Below the pieces are notes generated by a model, which was not told the origin of the DNA, searched no databases, and saw only the letters and a program-made list of their open reading frames with translations. The translations under genes and the position numbers were made by a program. A DNA stretch of 64,000 nucleotides from Blastobasis lacticolella (Eukaryota; Arthropoda; Insecta; Lepidoptera; Blastobasidae). How positions within the stretch are numbered: the first letter of the stretch is position 1; every line of letters starts with the position of its first letter. Shown in pieces: positions 46,402 through 58,206 of this stretch. Location: assembly GCA_905147135.1 (NCBI GenBank), contig LR990051.1:4178463-4242462 (forward strand), in the 5' to 3' direction.

Positions 46402-47136
46402 TAGATCTGTCGACTTTACGAGGTGCGTCGGCTGCGGCGGAGCGGCGGTCTGTTAAGGTGTTATTGTTATTGGACTGGTATTGGTAGCTGTAATGTGAAA
46501 CGGCGTAAAGGCAAATTGGCTACTATGTTAAGCAAGTGAAACTATTTAATTTACAAAAAGAAAAATATTACATATTTCTGTGTTCCACATGTTGGGTGGG
46601 AAAAGATTTGTATTTATGTTTGTAGTGAACAAACTCAAGAAACCACTAAACCGATTATAAAAATAATTTCACTAATAGAATGCTATACCTAATGATAATC
46701 TCTGAGTAACATATGCCATTTTTTATCCCGGGAAAATAATAGGTTTTCTGGAGAAGCTGAACTTATAGTTACAAAGACTTATAAAGTATTTTCATTCGTT
46801 CATACGATAAAATTAATTGCGTCCAAAAATCATAGTTTTATTATTGTTTTACCAGGCTCAAGCTTGAGGTTAACAATAGCAACTAAAACAAGATTATAAT
46901 TATCTCTTTTACCGTTTCTATTTGTTTTTAATTATAATGTATCTAAAATTTATGAAAGCAAGCCAATATTATCGCAATTAAAGGCAATACGGAAAGGAAT
47001 ATACTTACTAACTTATTGTTAATCTGGAGTGTAATAGATAAATGTTCGTAGATAAAGCTTTATTAGTAAGTAAAGTACTTATAACGTTATAGGAGCTAAA
47101 GTTATTAAATTTCACATGTTTATACCATAAAGACGC
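46402..47136. other. Unassigned DNA
   Basis: A short GC-rich segment (46420-46460) follows the array, then AT-rich DNA with no recognisable feature. Confidence 0.45.
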
Positions 47137-47299
47137 GGCGTGGGTAGACCTCCCATAAGGTGGACTGACGACCTGGTAAAGATCGCAGGTACTAGCTGGA
47201 TACGGAAGACACAGGACCGTCCTTTGTGGAGATCTTTGGGAGAGGCCTATGCCCAGCAGTGAGCGTCTTCTGGCTGATATGATAATAATGATGATGATA
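47137..47299 (+). pseudogene. LINE group F C-terminal remnant, best copy
   Basis: A 41-codon frame from 47137 reads GVGRPPIRWTDDLVKIAG, TSWIRKTQDRPLWRSLGEAY, AQQ and meets TGA at 47260. Relatives have tryptophan there and continue ASSG to the true stop. It then passes into the ctggctgatatgataataat tail. The VGRPPxRWTDDLVKxAG block is characteristic of lepidopteran non-LTR ORF2 ends. The frame is open except for the TGA, so this is the youngest of the four group F scraps. Confidence 0.8.
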
Positions 47300-48937
47300 C
47301 TACAAAAAAATTATGATCGTCTTGTCGAAATCTATATTTCGTCATAAGCCAGATATCGAAAGCAAAAATGTAGAAATAAGATTTTGCCAAATTAAAATAA
47401 GACTCCTTTACAAAATTTCACATATTCATACCTTAAATAACAATAGTCTTAAGTACCCAGCTAACACAACAAATAAAAAAAAATTGCAATATTAACCAAA
47501 CAAAAACCAAAAGTCCTTTACGCTATTTGAACTGGCAGCCGTCGTGTTATTACATTGCGTGCTCGCTGGCTATCCCATTTACTTACCCGGCTTTTAGACC
47601 ACAGGTTTTTGCCCCAATTAAGCATTCCTGTACCAGTTCAAATTACTTGTAATTTCTAATAAGGGCTTCATAGAATTTTATGGTTTATATTAACAACTTG
47701 TTCTATAAAGCCAATGGTGAAAACAAGCATTCCGATAGTCTTAAATAAGTTGCCGAGTGAATTTTTACGAGCTTGCAGTAATTTTATTGCGAATCGAGAC
47801 GTCGGTGGAATTGTAGAGTCTTTATTTCTAGATAGGGGGCTAGTTATTTTGTTGTGTGATAAACTTACACTTTAAAATGACACCAAATATTCCAACGAAG
47901 GGATTGTTACTTGCATTATTTGTAGAAGATGAAGATGAAGAGTATGAATTATTATTATAGTGTTCTAAAATGTTTAAGTTAGGTACCTTGGTTCGGTTTT
48001 TAATCAAGTTTATTTTTATAAACATTTTTTTTATTTACTTCGAATAAACACATCAAGTATGTGATGTTATGTACATGGAGATTTAATATTACGCGATAAA
48101 TATGACACCGGGATTGGAAAATGACTAAATACAAACGGCAAACTAAGCCGCGGAAAGAAACTAAGTAGAAACAAAATATGCTATACCTAAAAAGTAAATC
48201 GATATTTGTATCCCTCTGGGAAAACTAGGTAATACTAGTATTCGCAGAATCAACCTCCTCCTCTTACCTAAGTACCTATCGATTTCTTAGAGCATACGTA
48301 CTCTGCATCAATAAAACATGCACTTGGCAGGTGCACTACCGCACCCCCCACTGCTCAGCGACGACGACAAACCACGCCTCGAGTCTCGACTACCCAACAC
48401 GTCCGATTAAACAATCCGAGAAGGCGACGTAAACAAAATAATAATTGATTTCCCGAACAGATTACTACGTGAAGTTTTTATTATCGGCCCCGGCAATAAA
48501 TTTTGGTTTTATTGCTTTATTCGCCACTCATTAAGGCTTTATGTTGGAATTATGCGTTATTAATTTTAGAAATCGGGGACGCTTATTTATCACCAGTCGG
48601 TATACGGCTTTACACTTTGAGCGGTGAGTTATGCGATGTGAACGCGCCTCTAGACGGTAGAATGTGTGGGTTGGTAATGGATGTTCAAATACATTGGATG
48701 GGGATAAAAATGATGTATGGATTGTAAATTGTGTTGAATTATTGTTTGATTTAATGTAACCTCGTTTTATTTTCGAGTTTGGGTATTGTTAAAATAATAT
48801 GACGAGGGCCCTAATTCATAGGTTTTTTTATACACAATGCTACATTTGGTTTTAATACCTAAATTTACGCGGCGTAGCTACTTTGGTGGTTACCAGTTTC
48901 CGTCAGATGGCTCGCTAGCCTATTGGTCTGCTATAAG
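47300..48937. other. Unassigned DNA
   Basis: Trinucleotide (gaagat)n at 47927-47940. The CpG-richer stretch 48350-48660 includes caataaattttg and ttaaggctttatgttgg. It is a weak regulatory candidate. A reversed E-type piece lies at 48895-48935. Confidence 0.4.
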
Positions 48938-48945
48938 AATTATCA

Positions 48946-49160
48946 TTATCTCGGCGTTATGTCCCGGTTGAGCTCCCGCACAGTACGCGATAGCCCAGGG
49001 TCTGCTTTCCTCCTCTTCCTGGCCCACTTCGCTCGGTCTTCGGCATCCTTGGTGGTCAGCTTGTTTGCACGCATACCTATCATTCTTGACGACGTCAAGC
49101 CATCGCTTCTTGGGCCGACGTCTCCTTACCGTGTCTGGTAGGGGTGGCAAGGGAAGGGGA
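48946..49160 (-). pseudogene. LINE group B C-terminus with intact end
   Basis: On the minus strand a frame encodes RRRRPKKRWLDVVKND. After a small frameshift it continues MRANKLTTKDAEDRAKW, ARKRRKADPGLSRTVREL and NRDITPR to a stop at 48946-48948. The GRPKKRWxD and DAxDRAKW blocks match the copy at 19753 in order. The last 50 or so bases match the 3' end of SINE-A. A family E fragment follows directly downstream in the same orientation. Confidence 0.85.
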
Positions 49161-49814
49161 GGTTGGCGGCCTGCCGTAAGTATTAGATACATAAATGAAA
49201 AATTAAATAAATCTAATTTGTTATTTTAACTGAAACCTGTACAATAAGATAATTTTTTCAAAAGGCATGTAATTTGAGACAATAAGAATAAAACTGTACC
49301 AGCAAAAACTTTGCAGCTCGCGCGCCAATGTCAACTTGTCAATATACAAGAACGCGACACTTGTAGAAGGAGAACGAAAAATTTACAACCAATTAGCGCA
49401 TTGATGCCCGCGGAAAGCGGCCCCGCGTTTCCAAATAAGTCGTAAACAAAATATATGGCCTTTACGCCGTCCCAACCTCACCGCGTAGGCGACCCGACGA
49501 CTCAAATCGTAATTTACGACCAATTTTAATACGGGAATTAAAAATGTTTATCGTAAGTTATAAAAAAGAAACATGTATTTGATAACTGGTAATATATTCT
49601 GCCACCTACTTACACGCAGCGTCCGTGACGCAGTCTCTTAATGGAGTGGTATTAATTTTTTATGATTCGTGATCCGTTGCATTAATCGTCGCTGGATTAG
49701 TTCGTTGCTATTTTATTGTCACGTCTCACGCAGCTAGCTCTTTAAATATAAATAGCTGGTCCTATTGCGTCGTTGTGATGGTGACATTACAGTTTTCTTT
49801 TTTCTTCTTTTTTT
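49161..49814. other. Unassigned DNA with an island of TTTACGAC-like motifs
   Basis: 49365-49530 is unique and CpG-richer. It holds tttacaac (49382), gtcgtaaa (49439), tttacgcc (49461) and tttacgac (49513). These resemble posterior Hox (Abd-B type) sites, which is general knowledge. A function here is inference. The flanks are AT-rich. Confidence 0.35.
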
Positions 49815-50056
49815 CATCATCATCATCCGAGCGGTCAGTTCCGGCTTCTGCCAGGGTCCCCTTTTCGGCTCATTTTGCTTCATTTCTCCCGGTCTTGGGC
49901 ATCCTCGCGGCGTAAACCAATGGCTCTCGCATCCAACTCGGCGATATCATTCCATCGCTTCTATCCATCCATTCCATCTTTCTTCGATACCAGTAGGCAC
50001 CTATTTTCCACGTACCCCTGGGGATTACACAACACGTGACCAAACCAGCGGAGGCT
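49815..50056 (-). pseudogene. LINE group B C-terminal remnant
   Basis: On the minus strand it reads LRWFGHVLCNPQGYVENRC, then after damage KRWNDIAELDARAIGLRRED and AQDREK, TGA for tryptophan, SKMSRKGTLAEAG and a poly-aspartate end from (gat)n. It is closer to 19753 than to 48946, so group B contains at least two subfamilies. Dead. Confidence 0.8.
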
Positions 50057-50690
50057 TTTTTTATTATTTTACTTACAAATAAATGGGTATGTTTTTTACG
50101 TGTACAGGCTAAAATTTGGTGTCGACTAAGGATAAGCACATGTAGAATAGATCTAAATAAACACTCTCTCCGTTAGACCGATCTAACGTAGTCGAATGGT
50201 CAAGATGTCAATGTGAAGTCGCAGAAAAAACGGCGGTAGATATGCTGTGGTTGAAAGAAGTGACCTAAGGTGATGTTAACAACGTTATGATGCACTTTAA
50301 AATTTTTCATCGGGGTTTCTTAATTTTAAAATAAGTAGGTAATGAGCGCGATAGTTTAAAACATTACATTATCATTATGATGATCTCAATACTAGGTTAC
50401 CTATAGTATAGACCGACTAAGAATTCAGTTGGAGAAAGATTCCAAATAAGACGAAAACTTGTGTTTTATGTAGATTAGGAAACTGCTACCATAGTTAAAT
50501 GAGCAATAAGTCTACAAGAGTTAGTAAAGTTGACAAACGAAGTGACATTTACTTACTTCAATGAATATATCCAATGTAACTTGTAGGTTAGTGGAACATG
50601 AGTAAAAAGCAACTCTGACGGTGTGTCATCTTGTCACGGCTGATGCGACTAAACTGATCCTACAATAATTTTTTTAGCTTTTATCCTTTA
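50057..50690. other. Unassigned AT-rich DNA
   Basis: Nothing recognisable. Confidence 0.45.
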
Positions 50691-50873
50691 CTAGCTGGCC
50701 AGCGGCGACTTCGTTCGCGTATTGTCCTACCATATAAACCTTGCTCTTGAATGACTCTATCTATTGATGAGAACCGCATTAAAATTCGTTGTGTAGTTTA
50801 AAAGATCTAAGTACGTACGTACGTACAGAGGGACTGACGGCGGTAGTGACTTTGTTTTATAATATGACTGTGT
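50691..50873 (+). mobile_element. Family I element, copy 1
   Basis: Starts ctagctggccagcggcgact, tcgttcgcg, passes ttgaatgactctatctattg and taaaagatctaagtacgtac, ends gtgactttgttttataatat. A self-complementary (ACGT)n run (50811-50826) sits inside. This order is that of a very common lepidopteran non-autonomous repeat. Its class is unsure. Confidence 0.65.
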
Positions 50874-50897
50874 AGATATGTCTATTTTTTCTATTTT

Positions 50898-51050
50898 TTT
50901 ATGTTATACGGCAGACAACCCGACCAGCGAGCCACCTGATGGAAAGTGGTCAGCGCAGTGATGACCGGACATCAGCAACACAAGGGGCGCTACTAATGCG
51001 TTGCTCGCCTCTGAAGAGACCTCTAATAGACCTCTTAAGCGACTTGTTTC
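50898..51050 (+). mobile_element. Family E retroposon fragment
   Basis: It reads gttatacggcagacaacccg, agccacctgatggaaagtgg, ggacatcagcaacacaaggg, cctctgaagagacctctaat. It is the partner of 26421. Confidence 0.7.
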
Positions 51051-51727
51051 TAGACGAGCTGTAGGCATAACCACCACTGACATTTTGAGAAAAAACCTTG
51101 ACAGCTAATGTGAAAAGGCATAATAAAAGGAAAAGGAAAATCAAAATCTAACCCTGACAGAACTTATATTGCTCTAGGTAGCTGTACAAGTTCTATCAGA
51201 TATCTAATCAAATGTTTAATTAAAGACAAAACGACTTACAATTAGATGTTTGTTGCCTTCGTCACAAAGCCTTCGGCGCATAAAACTAATAGTTAATTTA
51301 ATTAAAATGCTAATAGCTATATAACCTTCCAATATTATGACAACGAATTTCGTACGACAAACATGGACACACAATTTATTCATTATTTATTATTGACAAT
51401 CAATTTCGCTAAAGCAATAATTTATATGTTATTTATTGCCACGTAACTGGTTTTGTGCAGTTTCAACTGGTAAATTACTCGACTATAAAGCGAGGACGGC
51501 AATAATTGTGAAGTAAAAATAAATTGAATTAATTAAGCCAATAACAGTTTGCCTTTTATGCCAGTATTTATGAGTGTTGGAACGTATGTAGGTACGCGTA
51601 TGTTGCTACCGTTATAGGGCTTTTATATCGCTAAAATGAATATTTATTATCAGGCCTTATAAAAACATTTTGTGGCGAAGGAACGCAGGTCACTCTAAGC
51701 TCACTTACTTCAATATTATTAATATTA
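51051..51727. other. Unassigned AT-rich DNA
   Basis: Nothing recognisable. Confidence 0.45.
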
Positions 51728-51922
51728 CTAGTGGACCCGGTGCGACTTCGTTCGCGTACACCTGCTTTACCCCTACTTATGCTTTTTTCTTGCTTATAAA
51801 CCTTCCTTTTGAATCACTCTACATATTGTTAAAAACTGCAATAAAATCCGTTACGAAGTTTAAAAGACCTAAGCGTACATACGAACAGACGGCAAGAAGC
51901 GACTTTGAGTTAAACTATGTGT
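51728..51922 (+). mobile_element. Family I element, copy 2
   Basis: ctagtggacccggtgcgact, tcgttcgcg, then ccttttgaatcactctacat, gtttaaaagacctaagcgta and agaagcgactttgagttaaa follow the order of copy 1, about 1 kb away and in the same direction. A chance open frame crosses it. Confidence 0.65.
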
Positions 51923-52406
51923 TAGAAAAAGAGTAGAACTAGTTACTATCAATTCTACCAGTGGAAAAGATTACGCAAACAATTTAGATACAATCTATAA
52001 AATAGTAAAACAAATCGGAAGAGCACTGATTTTTTATCGGAATCTTAAACAAACTGTGATTGGTCGAAGCTAGATCATTAAATCATCTATGAATAAAGCG
52101 GACGCAAACAAAACATAATTCACAAAAGACAATCGTAAAGCCGTCATTGAAATATGAATAACAAATACTCAACAATTTATATCAGAAACGAACTGTGGCC
52201 ATTTGAAAAATACTAATGGAAATTGATCACGAGCGCGTGTTATTCTGTACGTATGTTTATTCATAAATCCCCTTTAATTGCCGATGTTTCTCAATTCACT
52301 ACGCCAGCAGACCGTGAGCTATAAATCTCTGACACACTATTGTTCAAGATTGTGCGAGTCTATTAAAGATACAGCGCGTTGGAAAATAATTAAAGAAGAA
52401 TTGAAA
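51923..52406. other. Unassigned DNA
   Basis: Nothing recognisable. Confidence 0.45.
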
Positions 52407-52624
52407 ACTGTTTCGCCGGGCGTGGCTCGGCTCTTCCGTTCCGAGTTGATCGCTAGATGGCGCTATTACGTTTCAGTTTATGTTGTATTTTTTTTGTGAT
52501 GGACATTATTAGACCACTGTTTCGACGGGTGTGGCTCGGCTCTTCCGTTCCGAGATCGCTAGATGGCGGGCGCTATTACGTCAACAATTTGTGTTGTATT
52601 TTTTTGTGATGGACATTATTAGAC
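52407..52624 (+). repeat. Tandem duplication, period about 109 bp
   Basis: Two units, 52407-52515 and 52516-52624, share actgtttcg, ggctcggctcttccgttccg, cgctagatggcg, and tttgtgatggacattattag. Differences include a 5-base gap after cgag and an added ggcg. Confidence 0.85.
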
Positions 52625-52822
52625 ATACAAACGGGTCACATGATAATTATTTTGTTGTAATCTTATATCTTAATTCCAATCCCATGGATTTTTATTAATA
52701 CCTGCATCATAATTGTATCTACCTACATACATAACGTCACACCATTTTCCCGTAGAGGTAGACAGTGACCATATCATTCCACTTGTTAAGGCCCTGACAG
52801 ATCTTTCTCGCTTCTTCCACTA
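52625..52822. other. Unassigned DNA
   Basis: Nothing recognisable. Confidence 0.4.
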
Positions 52823-53010
52823 AAACCTGACCAGATTGAATAATTATTACACATTCAGTCGCCTATGCAGGTTTCATCACGATGTTTTCCCTAACCGTAA
52901 GAGCATCGGTTAGTTTTCAAATAATGTACATAACCAAGAAAAGAGTCATTGATATATGGCGGTATTGGGGTACGAGTCGGACACCTTAACCATTAGGCCA
53001 CTGACGCTTT
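52823..53010 (-). mobile_element. SINE-A copy 7, 5' half
   Basis: On the plus strand it reads aacctgaccagattgaataa, tcacgatgttttccctaacc, gtaagagcatcgg, aaagagtcattgatatatgg and finally ccattaggccactgacgc (the head). The 3' half is missing and the B box region is shortened. Confidence 0.8.
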
Positions 53011-54968
53011 CTTCTGCATATAATTATGTTATGTGACAAAACTGGAAATACTTGTTATAATAGCAGAGCGAATGTTGTTCTAAGCCGAATTAAACTTGTG
53101 TCTGATATTGAACAATCCTTGGAGCAAGGAGCTCAAAAGGGCAGACTGAACCCCCTAGAAGCATGCTAGAAGTCAACCCCGGTTTCGTCTCTACAAATAC
53201 AATTTAATAGTAAATTGATGTAAAGCTACACAAAAAGCCAAAATGTCAGGTCACCAGGGCCTCAAGTCCGTTAATTTACTTCGCTCCATTGAATTGCAAT
53301 TGGTTCGCAAGAGCAGTTCAACGGCATTTTTATTGTAGCTGAATACCAAAGACGTGTAGAACTGCCATTGAGCTACGCTTGTAATTCAATTACATGTCGA
53401 TCGAAACATAAGTAACTTAGCGGACGTGAGGCTCAGATCTCCCCCTTGCACAATAGGTACTAGATAAGTACCTACGTACCCACAGTGCAAAATAACAGTT
53501 AGGTATTACTCGGTGGATACAGGGGGCGGTGCATGTTTTATATGCTACATTCATGTTTAATATTTACATACATTTGTTATCTACGCAACAACTGAGGCGT
53601 GAAGTTATTCGTGTTTCTGTGTCTGCTTTGCATGTGTTCCTGTCGTGTAGTGAAATGCTATAAAAATAAGCATATTATTATTAACTACCTACATGGAAAA
53701 GTACCGTGGCTATGAAAGAAATAAACATAACTCATAGACACCAGGACACGACAAAGTACTTACAATACAACAGTACAAATAAAAGTAACACTGAAGCAGA
53801 AAACGTTAAAAAAACAATCTTATATCAAAAATTACAACAATCAGAAAACATGCTTTTCAGATCGTTTTGGCAGTGGCGTTGCTCGTTTTGGCAGTGGACG
53901 AGTCTAGCATTTGCCTATCAGCTGCCAGAGCAAAGTGGTCCGGGATTAAAAAAGTCCACGTCGTCAGAAATAGTTGTCTAGGAAAAAGGATTAAATTATA
54001 TTTTAAACCATCGACTAGCAGATCACTCGAAAAATCCGGGGGCTGCCATTGCCATATTCTGTTCCTAAGTACATAGTTTCAATGAATATTGAACTAGAAA
54101 ATCCAAAACTTTATCTAGTTCTAGGGTCATCGTTCCACTGGGAATGGGTGCAGTCTAAGAACCTGCTTTGAAATGATACCTTTTGAATGCAAAAAATTGC
54201 ATCGAAATCGGCCTAGTAATTTTCGAGAAAAACGATAATAGACATACATATAAAAGCACAAAAACACAGATAACCAAACAACCTCCAACCAAAAACGCAT
54301 ATATTTGGTTTGTCGTGGATAAAAAAGAAACCGTTAACCATATAGTGTCCGTCAGGGTACAATACACTACCAGCTCCTACCATTTATGGGAGGTCGTACA
54401 AGTACGGACGTAACCTATATACTTTCCCTCTCGCCTCATGCCTTGGCTCGCCTAGCCGGCTTCTATCATTTATCACAAATATTATCATTATTATGACAAT
54501 GCCATATTTCGGTGGAACCCACTAGAGAGTCTTCCACGTAGTTACACTGTTTTTACGAATGCTACGTAGTACACGGCTACCACGCGCTCCGTGTTCTCCG
54601 TGTTCCAATCCTTTCGATTGATCGTAGACATAAGCTACGTCTGAGGCCCCTTGGGTGGCACGAAACATACCTTCTATTGGATACCAGAGGTTCATACCGC
54701 ACACGATGAAGTAAACCAGGGCCCCAAGTCTGCTAATTTACGAATGGCTCAATAGGTAGTTTGACAATATTTTTCGTGTTATGTTACTAATTTAGAACCA
54801 ATGGTTTTCGAATGACATTACATTGAACTGCCATTGGAGTATTTACTAGTCTTATTGTAACTCAAATGTTTACTATAACGGCAGTCTCTTGGTAGATTTT
54901 AACAGGCAATGAAAATAACTATTGAACTGAGTCAATAACGATTCCATTACACCTATATTGATACAAGT
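53011..54968. other. Long unassigned stretch
   Basis: Open frames at 53706-53981 and on both strands at 54155-54413 match nothing known to me. No repeat family was seen apart from a gggggctgccattgcc patch at 54038-54053. Confidence 0.4.
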
Positions 54969-55027
54969 TTTTTATGCTACGCAGTGACAAACGAGCAGAT
55001 AGCCCCTGATGATAAGCGGTAACTGTT
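54969..55027 (-). mobile_element. Family D 3' terminus, reversed
   Basis: tttttatgctacgcagtgac, aaacgagcagatagcccctg, atgataagcggtaactg. It shares its first 17 bases with 45123. Confidence 0.65.
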
Positions 55028-56562
55028 TTTGTAGAATATCCAATTTTTCTCCATCGCGGTTAATTCGCAATCGTGTCTCAATGAGCAGTTTTCCTGTAGG
55101 TACTGTCGGATGGTATTAACAATGACTAAGAGATGGCGCTCTCAGTAACATGGTAAGACAAAAAATTAAAAAAAAAATCTTACTTTATTTAAGACAGCTA
55201 TTTAGTAAAACGTCTTTAATGGCATAAAATATCTAGTTTTTATTTAATTTACCTGTTTGCTAAGAATTGCTCGTCTGTGATACAAAAATATTCTGTTGGC
55301 TTTTCTACAACTACACAACCTGGCCTTCAACTGGTTAAGTAGTAATAATGTTTATTATTATGTTTGTAATCCCGTTATTTGCACACAATTATTACCAAAA
55401 GTTTAATGTAAGTGTAAAATGCGCCATTTAATGAGAGCATAGGAATGCTATAAATACCTCTCGGAAAACTGCCAATTGAATAACAATAGCATTTGTGTTA
55501 AATGAAATTAGCAGACTTGAGCCCCTGCTGTTTTCATCAATGTGACACTCAAAACAAGTTGGTCCATGTTCAAAAACACGCACTCTGGATTAATTAACCT
55601 ATGACCAGCATAATTCTTAAATAACCAATTCGCCTTAGGTATTTATTATAATAATATTAAAATTATTAACACAAAACGTTCCCAATCGATTTTACACAAG
55701 AACAGCTCTTCAACACGACGCTTTGTTAATAATTCATTGTAAATAATTATAATCGTTACTATACACGTCCACCCATCAAATTATGACGGTTTTTATTGAA
55801 CTCGCAATCATTGAGAATGTATAATGAATGTGTATGTTGATTGTAATTGTATTTGTAATCATGTGTGTTTTAATTGACGTGTGGATGTTTCGTCACTTCT
55901 TGGAAACTTGTTTGTTTGTTTTTGCGAGTCTGCTTGTCTACTTGCCAGCTCGGCTGATTACTGTTTTATTATCGTCACTTCATTCTTACAAGGGTTTGAA
56001 TATGTACTGTGTAATAGGGCTACCTGTGTTAACCAGAATACGGCAGAACGTATGGATGGATAAAAATCTAGTACATCCTATATAAATGTAAATACCAACT
56101 TATAACCAGCTATCGCTGCTTGTTTTGCTATTATACACTCGAAATAAGTAAAATCATAGTTGAATACGAAAACTCGGATAAAAATGCGCTTCTGAAAAAT
56201 ATGGAACAAGAAAATATTCTGCTGTAAAGGATTCGGTTGTGTAAAAGAGCTTTTCGTAAATTACCTATTAAAGTTGACAAACAAACCACTTTGAGAAAAA
56301 GATATCTCTATAACTTGTCTGACCCTAATTACTTTTGACATTAAAACAACAATAAAGTAAAACTAATTAATTAACATGTTAACGTAAATCAAAATAAAAA
56401 AGAAATCATCGGCGGCTTACTTCTTAAATCAAATTTAAATTGGTTTTAATTACAGATGCTATAGAGGCAATGGAAATACAGATGGTTTAAAATTTGAACC
56501 GAGAATTTAGTATAGAAATCAGTTTTAATGTTTTAATTATGATACCTATACATAGAAAATAG
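55028..56562. other. Unassigned AT-rich DNA
   Basis: Nothing recognisable. The overlapping frames at 55828-56085 look random. Confidence 0.45.
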
Positions 56563-56875
56563 GAGGTAGGACTCAATCAAGCCTGAGGAGTCTGTCTGGG
56601 TGAGTACCACCGCCTTATCTATTTCCGCTGTCAAGCAACAATGCTTTGCATTGTTGTGTATTTTTTATATTCGATTTGAAGGATAACCTTATCCAGCGCA
56701 ATTACGGGCATGAGACATTTCATCTTAGTCCTCGCAGTGCACACACCTGTGGTTCTGAATTGTTGTTGCCTGCAATCCAAAATTCTTGGATGATGAAAGA
56801 TTTTATGGGCGACAGTTACCGCTTACGATCAGGTAGGCTTTCTGCTCGTTTGTCACTGAGTAGTATTAAAAAAAC
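56563..56875 (+). mobile_element. Family D, most complete copy
   Basis: From ggaggtaggactcaatcaag through gagtaccaccgccttatcta, gatttgaaggataacc, catttcatcttagtcctcgc, ttttatgggcgacagttacc and aggctttctgctcgtttgtc to a short A-run. It is the reference for all other D scraps here. I take it as the 3' end of a non-LTR retrotransposon. Confidence 0.75.
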
Positions 56876-56884
56876 TTATTTTAA

Positions 56885-57142
56885 ATAAAATAAATAAATA
56901 ATCGTGGACAAATTCACACAGCGCTATCTAGCCCCAAACTAAGCAAAGCTTGTCCTATGGGTCCTAGCTAACTGGTATACAACATATATACTTTTTTAAA
57001 TACATACTTATTATACATAGAACACCCAGACCCGTAACAGAAATTAAAATTCATCATTTAAATTTCTGCCCGACCGGGAATCGAACCCGGGACCTCTTGC
57101 GTGGCTGACTGGCATGTTGACCACTGAGCCACTCAGGTCGTC
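56885..57142 (-). mobile_element. SINE-G copy 3, full length
   Basis: The tail (aaataaataaataa) is at the left, the body contains gcgctatctagccccaaact and acacccagacccgtaacaga, and the tRNA-Gly-like head ends at 57140. Box B (ggttcgattcc on the minus strand) is intact. It lies tail-to-tail with family D at 56563. It is closer to 33662 than to the inverted partner at 33917. Confidence 0.85.
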
Positions 57143-58114
57143 AGATGTACCTATAACCCTAATTTAAAACATCCAGCAGTGTCGATATTTTCCAACTCTG
57201 CCGAATATCATGGCTAAACATTCATTTTGGTTATGTTTTCAAACATCCAGTGTCACATCTGCACAGTGACACGCATACTCTTTGCCTGCAATATTTCAAG
57301 TTGGCCGGTAGTGGCGCAACACCTGCCGGCGGCATTCGCGGCTGATTTATTGCACCGTTTGTCTCTCCCCGCGTCCTGCGCCCCGTTCCCCTTGCCCCTC
57401 TCCCCGGCACTTGATCTATTCCGAAATACGACCTCAACGAGACGCGCTGTAGGCATGATTTGTTGCGTACGTTAGTGGCGACTCTACTTTGTGTATGTTC
57501 TTTGATAATTTTTCGCTGCACATTTTTCTTTTTGTGACTGGCAGGCGTGTCTGTTGTCTGTGTACCATCAGGTAAAGCTCTAGAGTTATTAATAATCATT
57601 TAAATTAAGTAGAAGGCAAGTGTCCAGTCTCATACGTAATAATCACGTATATTAATATTTCAGTTCTCTCAAATAATGTTAAGAAGAAGTAAATAAATAA
57701 CACAGCCATAATTGTACCCACTTGTAGGCATAATACAAATTAATAAAGTAGTTCCGTTACGTTGTCTGCTCTTTGACAAATTGTATGGTGTTTTTTGTTA
57801 CAACAGAATTAATTAACAGGAGATGATTAATAATTCAAGCCGACGAGTTAATCAGCGGCGGTCATCTTTTAAATTACTTGTTCTATCAACTTCCCATTTA
57901 CATTAGGCTATTCAATCGATCATTTTATGAAATAGAATCGGTTTAAGTTTTATAGTTCTTGCATTTCATTTTGAATTTATTTGGTGGTCCTACTATATTG
58001 AAGTTATTAAAAACCAGGATACGGTATGGTGTTCTTTAAGAAGTGTGGAAAAGGCTTTATGTGATAGCCCTGGGTTTCTGTAATATCAAAAGAACAAGGT
58101 ATGAGGAGTTTATT
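57143..58114. other. Unassigned DNA with CpG-rich island
   Basis: 57285-57420 is GC-rich and pyrimidine-biased (cttgcccctctccccggcac) with no repeat match. The overlapping frames on both strands arise from it. The rest is AT-rich. Confidence 0.4.
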
Positions 58115-58206
58115 TCGTCATAGTATTAATATTCATTGTTAATTTAAGTTACCCATTGTATACTTTTGATTGTGCAATAAAGCGTTATTCATTCATTCAT
58201 TCATTT
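58115..58206 (+). mobile_element. Family H retroposon tail
   Basis: cccattgtatacttttgatt, gtgcaataaagcg is followed by four attc units. The AATAAA-bearing gtgcaataaag word plus a short tandem tail is usual for retroposon 3' ends. Reversed relatives lie at about 16800, 41155 and 45300. Confidence 0.4.

Noticed and set aside
57231..57599. 122-codon minus-strand frame
   Set aside because: Composition effect of the GC-rich island. The opposite strand is also open. No recognisable product.
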